NCBI GenBank assembly: GCA_030043595.1
Contig: JASHXJ010000492.1
Span: 1 to 6,341 of the forward strand
Source: Trebonia sp.
GTDB lineage: Bacteria > Actinomycetota > Actinomycetes > Streptosporangiales > Streptosporangiaceae
DNA: 6,341 bases
Direction of reading: 5' to 3'
The notes under the pieces are model-generated. The model was not told the origin of the DNA, made no database searches, and saw only the letters and a list, made by a program, of their open reading frames with translations. This document shows, one piece after another, positions 1 to 5,626 of this stretch; position 1 is the first letter of the stretch, and the number at the start of each line of letters is the position of its first letter. Position numbers and translations under genes: made by a program.

Positions 1-239
1 AGCTGCCCTTCATCCAGCCGGCACGGGCTCCCGCCCGGCCCCTTCGAGGCGAGGGCTTCCTGCCCGCCGGCCCGCCAGGCGCGGCGCCACTGGTACACCG
101 ACTTCGTGCTGACCCGCAGTGACCGCGCGATCTGCACCGGGTCCGCGTCCTGGGCGAACATCTCCGCGGCCTGCAGCCGCACTCTCTCCCGCCGGGCACG
201 GCCCTCAGCCGTCAGCCCGCCGCCATCGGCATACCTCAC
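1..239 (-). CDS. IS630-type transposase, N-terminal part (runs off the window)
   Basis: Reading the minus strand from a GTG at 239 gives 79 codons with no stop, beginning MRYADGGGLTAEGRARRE and reaching the window edge. Residues 20-65 form a helix-turn-helix of the type that opens IS630/Tc1-like transposases: a helix around LQAAEMFAQ, then DPVQIARSLRVSTKSVYQW and a WRAGGQEAL segment. This domain binds the element's terminal repeats. The DDE catalytic domain would lie to the left of the window, so it cannot be said whether the gene is intact. The ribosome binding site upstream of the GTG is weak (AGGG about 15 nt away), so the start rests on family resemblance from memory rather than on the site. 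A HTH regulator is the main alternative, but the wording of the motif strongly favours a transposase. Confidence 0.82.
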   Translation of the reverse strand, partial: MRYADGGGLTAEGRARRERVRLQAAEMFAQDADPVQIARSLRVSTKSVYQWRRAWRAGGQEALASKGPGGSPCRLDEGQ

Positions 240-339
240 GAAACAGGCATAGCCCTGTCAACCGCACGAACCACGCAGGCGCGCCGGACGGGCTCGGCCG
301 GAACTCAGACCTCAACCTTTCAACCTCTGTAGTGCCTGA

Positions 340-546
340 GCAGGTCGCAAACCCCGGCCCGATATCGAGGGCATAGAAACATCGAGCGACTGGTTCGGTA
401 TGCAGGTGTTCTATCTGCGGGACAGCGACTGGGTATTCGAGACCTACTGGACCTCCGGCCGTGGCGCCGAGGCGATGGCCCACCCCTATGCACTGCTCGA
501 CATGGCGGTGTACGGACGCCAGGAGACCTGGGGATTCTCATCCCGG
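340..546 (+). pseudogene. DUF899-family (thioredoxin-like) gene remnant, C-terminal scrap
   Basis: In the frame that opens after a TGA at 337-339, residues encoded by about 385-531 read DWFGMQVFYLRDSDWVFETY, then WTSGRGAEAMAHPYALLDMA and VYGRQETW. This matches the C-terminal pattern I know for DUF899 proteins: VF-RDGD--Y-TY-T--RG, a LDL/LDM helix, then GRQE-W. Members are normally about 200-260 aa with a thioredoxin-like fold, but only about 50 residues are recognisable here. The N-terminal three quarters are absent, an in-frame stop lies just upstream, and the frame after 546 no longer resembles the family. An ATG at 400 opens a 181-codon frame through this stretch, but its later part looks non-coding. 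I infer a gene destroyed by rearrangement or element insertion. Confidence 0.62.
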
Positions 547-921
547 CTGGCACAGGCCATCCAAGACCAGCAGGGAGGAGTTCCGCACCAACGTACGCCG
601 CACACGCCCAATCGCCGCGGCTGGCAGCCGGGCACTCAGACCACCTCAGCGTCGGCGGAACCGCCTATAGGGCGCCTGACCCGTCAGCCGCAACCGGCGT
701 GTTCTGCGCGCAGCACACGAAACATCAGGCGCGATTGCCTCCCACACCGAGTCGGCCAGCTCATGCTTGGGCGTAACTGGCAACCGAACTCGATCACCGC
801 GAGTGATGCGGGTCCAGCGGAGGTAACTGATGGAGGACTTGAAGCTGCCACGCCCAGCACGTTGACCGACACCAGCCTGCATCAGACGCCACATTCTCGC
901 CGCATTCCGGCGTTTCTAACA
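547..921. other. Non-coding, apparently degraded stretch left of the IS256
   Basis: About 375 bases with no convincing gene. Open frames exist on both strands (plus-strand continuation of the frame at 400, minus-strand 646-894 and 684-872), but they lack ribosome binding sites, are rich in Arg, Ser, His and Pro, and show no family motif. Base composition is visibly less G+C-rich and the third-position bias seen elsewhere is lost. It probably consists of decayed sequence between mobile elements. Confidence 0.5.
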
Positions 922-949
922 GGGCGTGTCTTACCGGCTGTGTAAGTGA
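922..949 (+). repeat. IS256 left terminal inverted repeat
   Basis: Begins GGGCGTGTCTTACCGG and ends CTGTGTAAGTGA. It matches the reverse complement of 2303-2330 at 23 of 28 positions, with the inner 12 bases (CTGTGTAAGTGA) and GTGTC near the tip fully conserved. The inner block is the likely transposase-binding part and the GGG tip the cleavage end. Confidence 0.92.
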
Positions 950-965
950 CGTGGCCTGACGATGG

Positions 966-983
966 GCCGCAGGAAATTGCGGC
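966..983 (+). promoter_or_regulatory. Hairpin in the IS256 transposase leader
   Basis: GCCGCA (966-971) and TGCGGC (978-983) form a perfect 6-bp stem around a GGAAAT loop. It ends 4 nt before the ribosome binding site at 988-994. Structures in this place in insertion sequences can limit translation from transcripts reading in from outside. That role is inference; only the stem is seen. Confidence 0.3.
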
Positions 984-987
984 TCGC

Positions 988-994
988 GGAAGGA
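988..994 (+). promoter_or_regulatory. Ribosome binding site fixing the IS256 transposase start
   Basis: GGAAGGA with a 6-nt spacer before ATG 1001. It decides between this ATG and an in-frame ATG at 962, which has no such site and would add 13 residues. Confidence 0.75.
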
Positions 995-1000
995 CACGCA

Positions 1001-2290
1001 ATGACCGACACTGCGAAGGTGCCGCGTAAGCGCGATGGCGGCGAGCCGGGCCGCCGGCCGCTGATCGATGAGCAGCTGGCCGATCAGCTGCTGGATAAGG
1101 CCCAGGCCGGGGGCGTGGAGCTGCTCGGCCCGGACGGGCTGCTGTCCCAGGTGACCAGGGCGGTGCTGGAACGGGCGCTGGCCGAGGAGATGACCGGGCA
1201 TCTGGGGTATGAAAAGCACGACCCGGCCGGGCGCGGGTCGGGTAACAGCCGCAACGGCACCAGCCCGAAGACGCTGCTGACCGAGGTGGGGGCGGTGGAC
1301 CTGGCGGTGCCCAGGGACCGGAACGGGACCTTCGAGCCGCAGATCGTCCGCAAGGGCCAGACCCGGCTGGACGGGTTCAACGAGCGGATCATCGCCTTGT
1401 ACGCGCGCGGCATGACCACCCGCGACATCCGCGCGCACCTGCGCGAGCTGTACGACGTGGACGTCTCGCCCGACCTGATCTCCCGGGTCACCGACGGCGT
1501 GCTCGAAGAGCTGCAGGAATGGCAGTCCCGGCCACTGGACGGCGTTTACCCGGTGGTGTTCATCGACGCGCTGATGGTCAAGATCCGCGACGGCGTCGTG
1601 TCGAACCGGCCGGTCTACCTGGCCATCGGCATCGACTGCGACGGCGCCAAGCAGGTCCTGGGCCTGTGGGTAGGCCCCACCACCGGGGAATCGGCGAAGT
1701 TCTGGCTCACCGTGCTGTCCGAGCTCAAGAGCCGCGGCGTGGCCGACGTGTGCATCGTGTGCTGCGACGGGCTGACCGGCCTGCCCGACGCGATCACCAT
1801 CACCTGGCCGCAGGCGGTCGTGCAGCTGTGCGTGGTGCACCTGATCCGCGCCTCGCTGCGGTACGCCTCCCGCAAGTACTGGGTCCCACTGGCCCGCGAC
1901 CTGCGGCCGGTATACACCGCCAGCGACGAGGCGGCCGCCGCAGCTGCGCTGGACGCATTCGCCGCCACGTGGAATGACCGGTACCCCGCGATCGTCAGGC
2001 TGTGGCGGGCGCACTGGGAAGAGTTCACCCCGTTCCTGGCCTTCCCGCCCGAAGTCCGGAGGGTGATCTACACGACCAACCTGATCGAGTCGATGAACGC
2101 CCGGCTGCGCAAGGTCACCCGCAACCGCGGCCAGTTCCCCTCCGGGCAGGCCGCGCTCAAGGTCCTCTACCTGGCCGTCCGGAACCTGGAAGAGTTCCGC
2201 ACCCCGAACGTCGGGATCCGCAGTTCCGGGTGGAAGCACGCGCTGCAGGCATTCACGATCTACTTCGACGGACGAATCCCAATTCCATGA
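1001..2290 (+). CDS. IS256-family (Mutator-type) DDE transposase
   Basis: A 429-aa transposase that cuts and joins the element's ends using an RNase H-like DDE core. The start is ATG 1001, supported by GGAAGGA 6 nt upstream. N-terminal residues about 20-130 form the end-binding region, including a conserved GYEKHDPAGRGSGNSRNG stretch and a HTH around ARGMTTRDIRAHL. The catalytic residues are visible: D189 in VFIDALMVKIRDG, D256 in VCCDGLTGLPDAI and E363 in TTNLIESMNARLRKVTR. The D-67-D-107-E spacing is typical of the family. A C..H pair in QLCVVHLIR, conserved in this family between D2 and E, is present. No frameshift or internal stop is seen, length is normal, and the stop lies 12 bp inside the right inverted repeat. 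The enzyme is therefore probably functional. Confidence 0.96.
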   Translation: MTDTAKVPRKRDGGEPGRRPLIDEQLADQLLDKAQAGGVELLGPDGLLSQVTRAVLERALAEEMTGHLGYEKHDPAGRGSGNSRNGTSPKTLLTEVGAVDLAVPRDRNGTFEPQIVRKGQTRLDGFNERIIALYARGMTTRDIRAHLRELYDVDVSPDLISRVTDGVLEELQEWQSRPLDGVYPVVFIDALMVKIRDGVVSNRPVYLAIGIDCDGAKQVLGLWVGPTTGESAKFWLTVLSELKSRGVADVCIVCCDGLTGLPDAITITWPQAVVQLCVVHLIRASLRYASRKYWVPLARDLRPVYTASDEAAAAAALDAFAATWNDRYPAIVRLWRAHWEEFTPFLAFPPEVRRVIYTTNLIESMNARLRKVTRNRGQFPSGQAALKVLYLAVRNLEEFRTPNVGIRSSGWKHALQAFTIYFDGRIPIP

Positions 2291-2302
2291 CCGACGCCAC
2301 GA

Positions 2303-2330
2303 TCACTTACACAGACGATCGGACACTCCC
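2303..2330 (-). repeat. IS256 right terminal inverted repeat
   Basis: Reads TCACTTACACAG at its inner side and GGACACTCCC at the tip, complementary to the left repeat at 23 of 28 positions. The transposase stop codon lies just inside it. The next gene begins 93 bp beyond the outer tip. Confidence 0.92.
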
Positions 2331-2423
2331 GCGCGACGCGAGCGTGTGCTCTCCCTTGGTGTCGTTCCTGGTGTTCGTTGCGGGGTGTCTATAGCGGGTG
2401 CGGGTTCCGGTGATGGCGGGTGA

Positions 2424-3017
2424 GTGCCTGCGTTTGCCGGTCAGCGTGCGCCGTTTACCGCGGGCAACGGGGCTGCTGTTACTCATGGGGCGAGGTCGGA
2501 GCGGCGGCTGCTGCCGTTGGCGGAGGCGCATGTGGCTGAGTTGCTGGCTGATCCGCGGACTCCGGATTACCTGCGTGACCCGTCGTACGGGCGGTCGCTG
2601 CTGGCGTACGGGCGGGCTGAGGCGATGGTGGACCTGCTGGCGGGGTGGCTGAATGAGCAGGATCTGGGGGCGGCGCTGACGGAGGTCACGAGGGCGGCGG
2701 AGACCGAGGACCGGGAGGGGGGCCGGGATTCGGGGCGGGTGCGGCGGAGGTCGGTGTCGCGGCGGACGCTGAGCGTGTGGGAGCAGCTGGTGAAGGCGGA
2801 GAAGCTTGCGGCGCACCTGCGGCATGATCTGGGTTTGCCGCCGCGGGGGCGGGCGGGGATCGCGCGGGATCTGGGGCTGGCGGTGCGGTCGGCGGAGGAG
2901 GCGGTCGCCGCGCTGGCGGAGCGCGGCAGGCAGATCAGGGAGCGGCGTGAGGCGGAGCTGCGGGTTATCGAGGGCCGGGCGGAGGCCGCTGAGGAGGTAT
3001 CTGGGCACAGCGCTTGA
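2424..3017 (+). CDS. Phage terminase small subunit (actinophage type)
   Basis: A 197-aa protein that by homology would recognise the phage packaging site and recruit the large subunit. It starts at GTG 2424, the first possible start after an in-frame TGA at 2421-2423. The upstream GGCGGG is a poor ribosome site. The N-terminus (FAGQRAPFTAGNGAAVTHGARS, in short FxxGN-AAV-HGA-S) followed by PLAEAHVAELLADP and TPDYLRDPSYGRSLLAYGRA is a pattern I recognise from actinobacterial phage small terminases. Residues about 120-150 (KAEKLAAHLRHDLGLPPRGR) match their common AEKL--LR-DLGL block. Residues about 152-192 are Ala/Glu/Arg-rich and probably coiled-coil, suiting an oligomeric ring. Only 93 bp separate it from the IS256 end, so its natural upstream neighbours and promoter may be lost. 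Its stop is 4 nt before the next start. Confidence 0.78.
   Translation: MPAFAGQRAPFTAGNGAAVTHGARSERRLLPLAEAHVAELLADPRTPDYLRDPSYGRSLLAYGRAEAMVDLLAGWLNEQDLGAALTEVTRAAETEDREGGRDSGRVRRRSVSRRTLSVWEQLVKAEKLAAHLRHDLGLPPRGRAGIARDLGLAVRSAEEAVAALAERGRQIRERREAELRVIEGRAEAAEEVSGHSA
2991..2997 (+). promoter_or_regulatory. Strong but badly placed ribosome binding site before the large terminase
   Basis: GAGGAGG is close to ideal, yet the first ordinary in-frame start, GTG 3022, is 24 nt downstream. The codon at the right distance in that frame (GGC 3004) is not a start, and CTG 3001 is only 3 nt away. Since the small-subunit stop (TGA 3015-3017) lies between, terminating ribosomes may re-initiate at 3022. 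Confidence 0.4.
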
Positions 3018-3021
3018 TCTT

Positions 3022-4566
3022 GTGGCGTCGATGGTGCTTGATGGCGGCGCCCGGTGGGGTGAGGCGGCGACCGCCGGGCAGTGGGCGGATATGCGGGCGC
3101 TGCTCGGGGATTCCGGGCCGCGGCGGCATTTCTGGCTGCGGGCCCGGGGCCGGTCCAAGACGTTCGACGCGGGGGCGGCGACGGTGGCGCTGATGCTGAC
3201 CGGGGGCATCCGGGCCGGTGATGAGGCGTACGCGGCGGCGGCGGGCCGGGACCAGGCGGGTCTGCTGGCGCGGAAGATCCGGGCTATCGGCGAGTGCACG
3301 CCGGAGCTGCGGGGCGCGGTGGATGTCCAGCAGCACAGGGTGCTGACGCCTGCGACGGGGGCCGTGGTGGACGTGATCTCCTCGGACCTGGCCACATCGT
3401 GGGGGCGGACGCCGAGGTTCTTGTTCATCGACGAAATCTGCAACCACGGGAAGGACGAGACGTCCGAGGCGTTCGTGGAGTCCCTGCTGACGTCGCTGCC
3501 GAAGCGGCCGGACAGCCAGTGCCTGGCCGGGTCGACGCCGTCGTCGCCGTCGCACTGGTCGTACCGGCTGTGGAAGGCGGCGCTCGGGGATCCGCTGTGG
3601 CGGACATCCCACATCGAGGGCCCGGCGCCGTGGCAGAGCGAGGCGGAGCTGGAGTCCGAGCGGCGCAGGCTCCTGGCGTCGCTGTGGAAGCGGCTGTTCC
3701 TGTGCCAGTGGAGCGAGGCGGACGACGCCCTGGCGGACGCGGACTCGGTCGCGGCCTGCGTCCGGCATGAAGGTCCGCTGCCGCCGCGCGCGGAGGTGCA
3801 GTACGTGGTCGCGTTCGACTTGTCGGTGAGCTCGGACCACACGGCGGTCGTAGTGTGTCACAGCGAGGTGCGGGACGGGCTGCGGGTGATCGTCGCTGAC
3901 CGGATCCAGGCCTGGGTTCCGAAGGCGGGGCGGCCGGTGCCGCTCGGCGACGTCGAGGACTACATCGCCGCGGCGGCGCGGGACTACAACCACGCGCGGA
4001 TCATCGGCGACCCGTACCAGGCCGTGGCGATGGTGCAGCGGCTGCGGGAGTCGGGGCTGTCCGTGCAGCCGGTCATCTTCACCGCGCCGGGCAACAGCCG
4101 GCGGGCGCAGATGCTGCTGAGGCTCGTGCGTGACCGGTGCCTGGACCTGCCCGGCGACGAGGCGCTGCGGGACGAGCTGCTGTCGCTGCGGCTGACCGAG
4201 GGGACCACGCCGGGCGTGCTGAGGCTGACCGCGGAGTCCGGCACGGCCGGGCACCACGACAGGGTCACCAGCCTGATGCTGGTCGCGGAGGAGCTCCTCG
4301 GCCGGCCGGGCGGCGACTGGGCGGCCGCGTATTACGCGCGGACATGCGAGGGGTGCGGGCACGTGTTTGGCGAACGGCTTGAGTCGTGCCCGGGCTGCCG
4401 CCGCGCCGCGGTCCCGGCCGCGAAACAGGACGGCGGGCAGGAGGAGCCGCCGAACCCGTGGATGGCGTGCTACGGGCCGGAGGCGATGAGCGCCGCGCGG
4501 CGGATCGCGGGCCTGCGCCCCCTGCCCGCGAGGGGCGGGGCAATCCCGCCCGGGCGGGTTGCGTGA
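3022..4566 (+). CDS. Phage terminase large subunit with C-terminal zinc ribbon
   Basis: A 514-aa DNA-packaging motor that hydrolyses ATP to pump DNA into a prohead and cuts it with a nuclease domain. Upstream codons in this frame look non-coding (Arg/Trp/Cys-rich), so I start at GTG 3022; ATG 3031 is also possible. ATPase motifs: the Walker A-like RARGRSKT with K46 (the RG-SKT variant of actinophage terminases), Walker B RFLFIDEI with D137 and E138, and coupling motif AGSTPSS at 169-175. Nuclease: D266 in VVAFDLSVSSDHTAV, D330 in RIIGDPYQAV and D413 in HHDRVTS are the expected three RNase H-fold acidic residues. All look intact. An unusual tail follows: C442-x2-C445-x10-C456-x2-C459, a zinc ribbon, then a Pro/Gly-rich end. 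The stop overlaps the next start by 4 nt. No portal gene follows. Confidence 0.88.
   Translation: MASMVLDGGARWGEAATAGQWADMRALLGDSGPRRHFWLRARGRSKTFDAGAATVALMLTGGIRAGDEAYAAAAGRDQAGLLARKIRAIGECTPELRGAVDVQQHRVLTPATGAVVDVISSDLATSWGRTPRFLFIDEICNHGKDETSEAFVESLLTSLPKRPDSQCLAGSTPSSPSHWSYRLWKAALGDPLWRTSHIEGPAPWQSEAELESERRRLLASLWKRLFLCQWSEADDALADADSVAACVRHEGPLPPRAEVQYVVAFDLSVSSDHTAVVVCHSEVRDGLRVIVADRIQAWVPKAGRPVPLGDVEDYIAAAARDYNHARIIGDPYQAVAMVQRLRESGLSVQPVIFTAPGNSRRAQMLLRLVRDRCLDLPGDEALRDELLSLRLTEGTTPGVLRLTAESGTAGHHDRVTSLMLVAEELLGRPGGDWAAAYYARTCEGCGHVFGERLESCPGCRRAAVPAAKQDGGQEEPPNPWMACYGPEAMSAARRIAGLRPLPARGGAIPPGRVA
4533..4558 (+). promoter_or_regulatory. Mutually exclusive G/C-rich stem-loops before the winged-helix gene
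   Basis: GGGCGGG (4533-4539) can pair perfectly with CCCGCCC (4545-4551) across a GCAAT loop, and the same CCCGCCC is also part of a 14-bp perfect palindrome with GGGCGGG at 4552-4558. The last GGGCGGG, 4 nt before GTG 4563, is the only ribosome-site-like sequence there. One fold would free it and the other bury it. Ribosomes finishing the terminase gene would melt both, fitting translational coupling. The pairing is seen; the switch role is inference. Confidence 0.3.
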
Positions 4567-4910
4567 GCGACGGCGGCAAGGTGACGGCGGATCCGCGCCG
4601 CGCCCGGCTGCTGCGGGCGCTGGCGGACAGCCCGGCACCGCTATCCACAGGCGAGCTCGCAGGCGCGCTGGCCGGGCCTGGCGGGCGTCACAGGCTGCTG
4701 GCCTGGTTTGGGCGTGTCCTCGCCGAGGACGAGGCGGCGGGGCGGATAGAGCGGGGGCGCGGGCCCGCGCTGCGCGGCTGGCCCCCGGTCGTGTGGCGGG
4801 TCACAGCTGCGGGCAGGGCGTGGCTCGGCGAGCACGACACGGGCGCCGGGCCACGCCACGCTAAGCGCCCTGGCGGTCCTGCTGTAGCGCCTCCAGGCAA
4901 TAGGCGGTGA
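4563..4910 (+). CDS. Small winged-helix-like protein coupled to the terminase
   Basis: A 115-aa basic protein. It starts at GTG 4563, whose GTGA overlaps the TGA of the terminase, so translation is probably coupled. Earlier in-frame codons overlap the terminase and read as Arg/Gly/Pro-rich non-coding sequence. Residues about 12-90 look like a winged helix: helix 1 RARLLRALADS, helix 2 STGELAGALAG, helix 3 GGRHRLLAWFGRVLAEDEAAG, then a wing ERGRGPALRGWPPVVWRVTAAGRAWL. The VWR-VTAAGRAWL ending is common in MarR/PadR-type and phage replication or regulatory wHTH proteins. The tail (about 91-115) is low-complexity and overlaps the convergent gene by 50 bp. Its place directly after the large subunit could mean a packaging accessory or a regulator. 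No specific family is recognised. Confidence 0.66.
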   Translation: MSDGGKVTADPRRARLLRALADSPAPLSTGELAGALAGPGGRHRLLAWFGRVLAEDEAAGRIERGRGPALRGWPPVVWRVTAAGRAWLGEHDTGAGPRHAKRPGGPAVAPPGNRR

Positions 4911-5175
4911 CGAGCGCCAGGCCGTTGCGGGTGATGCCGAGGTCGCCGGGGCCGGTCGCGTTGGCGAGCGACGCGAACCGGTCGCTGAGCATGGCCTTGT
5001 CGGCGTCCTCGTAGTAGGTGAGGTCGATGCGGTCGCCGAGCTCCTCCTTGAGCCAGGCGAGCAGGGTGCCGTCCTCGGCGTGCTTGCGGGTCTCGTCCAG
5101 GTCGAGCGTCTCGCCCTCATCGGCGAGGGCGAGGGCCTGGAAGGCGAGATGGGTGTAACGGATGACCCTGTCCAT
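4861..5175 (-). CDS. Small acidic protein of unknown function
   Basis: A 104-aa protein starting MDRVIRYTHLAFQALALADE. I choose ATG 5175 because AAAGGA lies 7 nt upstream; a GTG directly before it (5178) would be only 4 nt from that site. Third-position G/C bias is strong through the whole frame, so the gene looks real. It has about 20 Asp/Glu against about 10 Lys/Arg, is predicted largely helical, and has one Cys near the C-terminus (TAYCLEAL). I see no signal peptide, membrane segment or catalytic motif, and I do not recognise a family. Its 3' end overlaps the winged-helix gene by 50 bp in convergent orientation, and its 5' end diverges from the next plus-strand gene. A soluble partner or antagonist role would be speculation. 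Confidence 0.72.
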   Translation of the reverse strand: MDRVIRYTHLAFQALALADEGETLDLDETRKHAEDGTLLAWLKEELGDRIDLTYYEDADKAMLSDRFASLANATGPGDLGITRNGLALVTAYCLEALQQDRQGA

Positions 5176-5182
5176 CACGAAG

Positions 5183-5188
5183 TCCTTT
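5183..5188 (-). promoter_or_regulatory. Ribosome binding site fixing the start of the acidic protein
   Basis: AAAGGA on the minus strand, 7 nt before ATG 5175. It favours that ATG over the adjoining GTG at 5178. Confidence 0.65.
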
Positions 5189-5195
5189 CGCGGAG

Positions 5196-5600
5196 GTGGC
5201 CCCGCGCGCTGGATCGCTGGGCGCCGTTCGTGCCGGAGTCTGCCACAGCCCGGGCCGCCCCCGCCGCCGTTCGCCGTGTTGCAGACTTGATCACGGGACG
5301 GGACTGCCGCAGGGGAAGGCGGTCACCACGGCCACGGCCGGCAAGACCTACGTCGTCGAGGACGCCGACAAGGACGCCAGGTCCGAGATCCCGCCGGGGG
5401 TCCTTCCCGGCACGCTGCAGGGCCTGCTCGACGCCCTTGACGCAGCCCTGTACCGTAGCGCGGTCGGCACGCCGAAGGCGGTCGTCATCGCCGAGGGCGA
5501 CCACCGCCAGGTCATCCGCCGTTTCGAGAACGGCGCGGAAGCGTGGTCGGCGTCAGCGGCGGAGATCAGCCGCGAGCGCAAGGAAGGACCGCCGGACTGA
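5196..5600 (+). CDS. Small hypothetical protein with uncertain start
   Basis: The frame opens at GTG 5196, but residues 1-42 (Arg/Pro/Cys-rich) look non-coding, and typical coding bias begins near 5322. From there about 92 residues read VTTATAGKTYVVEDADKDAR, with later segments SEIPPGVLPGTLQGLLDALD, GTPKAVVIAEGDHRQVIRRF and ENGAEAWSASAAEI. A good ribosome-site-like AGGGGAAGG lies at 5311-5319, but the codon at 5322 is GTC, not a standard start; CTG 5304 is the other near-cognate choice. So the gene either uses a non-standard start, lost its start by one base change, or truly begins at 5196. I recognise no family; it is a soluble mixed alpha/beta protein with no signal or membrane segment. It is divergent from the acidic gene and 87 bp before the lipoprotein gene. 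Confidence 0.62.
   Translation: MAPRAGSLGAVRAGVCHSPGRPRRRSPCCRLDHGTGLPQGKAVTTATAGKTYVVEDADKDARSEIPPGVLPGTLQGLLDALDAALYRSAVGTPKAVVIAEGDHRQVIRRFENGAEAWSASAAEISRERKEGPPD
5311..5319 (+). promoter_or_regulatory. Ribosome-site-like sequence without a standard start codon after it
   Basis: AGGGGAAGG directly precedes GTC at 5322, where coding bias begins. Its AGGGG core is 6 nt from that codon, the normal distance. This is the reason to suspect that the true protein start is at 5322 rather than 5196. Confidence 0.35.
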
Positions 5601-5626
5601 CTCCTGGACGATGCCGAACCGAGACA

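Larger units (their letters stand above)
922..2330 (+). mobile_element. Complete IS256-family insertion sequence
   Basis: A 1409-bp element bounded by 28-bp imperfect inverted repeats at 922-949 and 2303-2330, enclosing one intact DDE transposase gene. Size, gene content and repeat length fit the IS256 (Mutator-like) family. These elements usually create an 8-9-bp target duplication, but the left flank (TTCTAACA at 914-921) and right flank (GCGCGACG at 2331-2338) do not match, and shifting the boundary by a base or two does not help. The element therefore either took part in a deletion, inversion or inter-copy recombination, or is old enough that its flanks diverged. It sits exactly between the decayed left block and the terminase genes. 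Confidence 0.93.

Noticed and set aside
646..894. 82-codon minus-strand frame left of the IS256
   Set aside because: No ribosome site, no recognised family, and weak third-position bias; may be decayed sequence but cannot be supported as a gene.
962..1000. Upstream ATG start adding 13 residues to the transposase
   Set aside because: No ribosome site precedes it and it runs through a hairpin; ATG 1001 has GGAAGGA at good spacing.
794..2239. 481-codon open frame on the minus strand
   Set aside because: It lies antisense to the transposase, mirrors its codon bias, and is His/Pro/Arg/Gln-rich with no motif or ribosome site.
2365..2395. Possible promoter TTCCTG / TATAGC before the small terminase
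   Set aside because: The spacing is 19 bp and the -35 match is poor; not strong enough to call.
2307..3842. 511-codon open frame on the minus strand
   Set aside because: Antisense to both terminase genes, starts inside the IS repeat region at its far end, and has Ser/Arg/Pro-rich low-complexity content typical of shadow frames in high-G+C DNA.
2965..4638. 557-codon open frame on the minus strand
   Set aside because: Antisense to the large terminase, which has all expected ATPase and nuclease motifs; the minus frame is Arg/Pro-rich without any motif.
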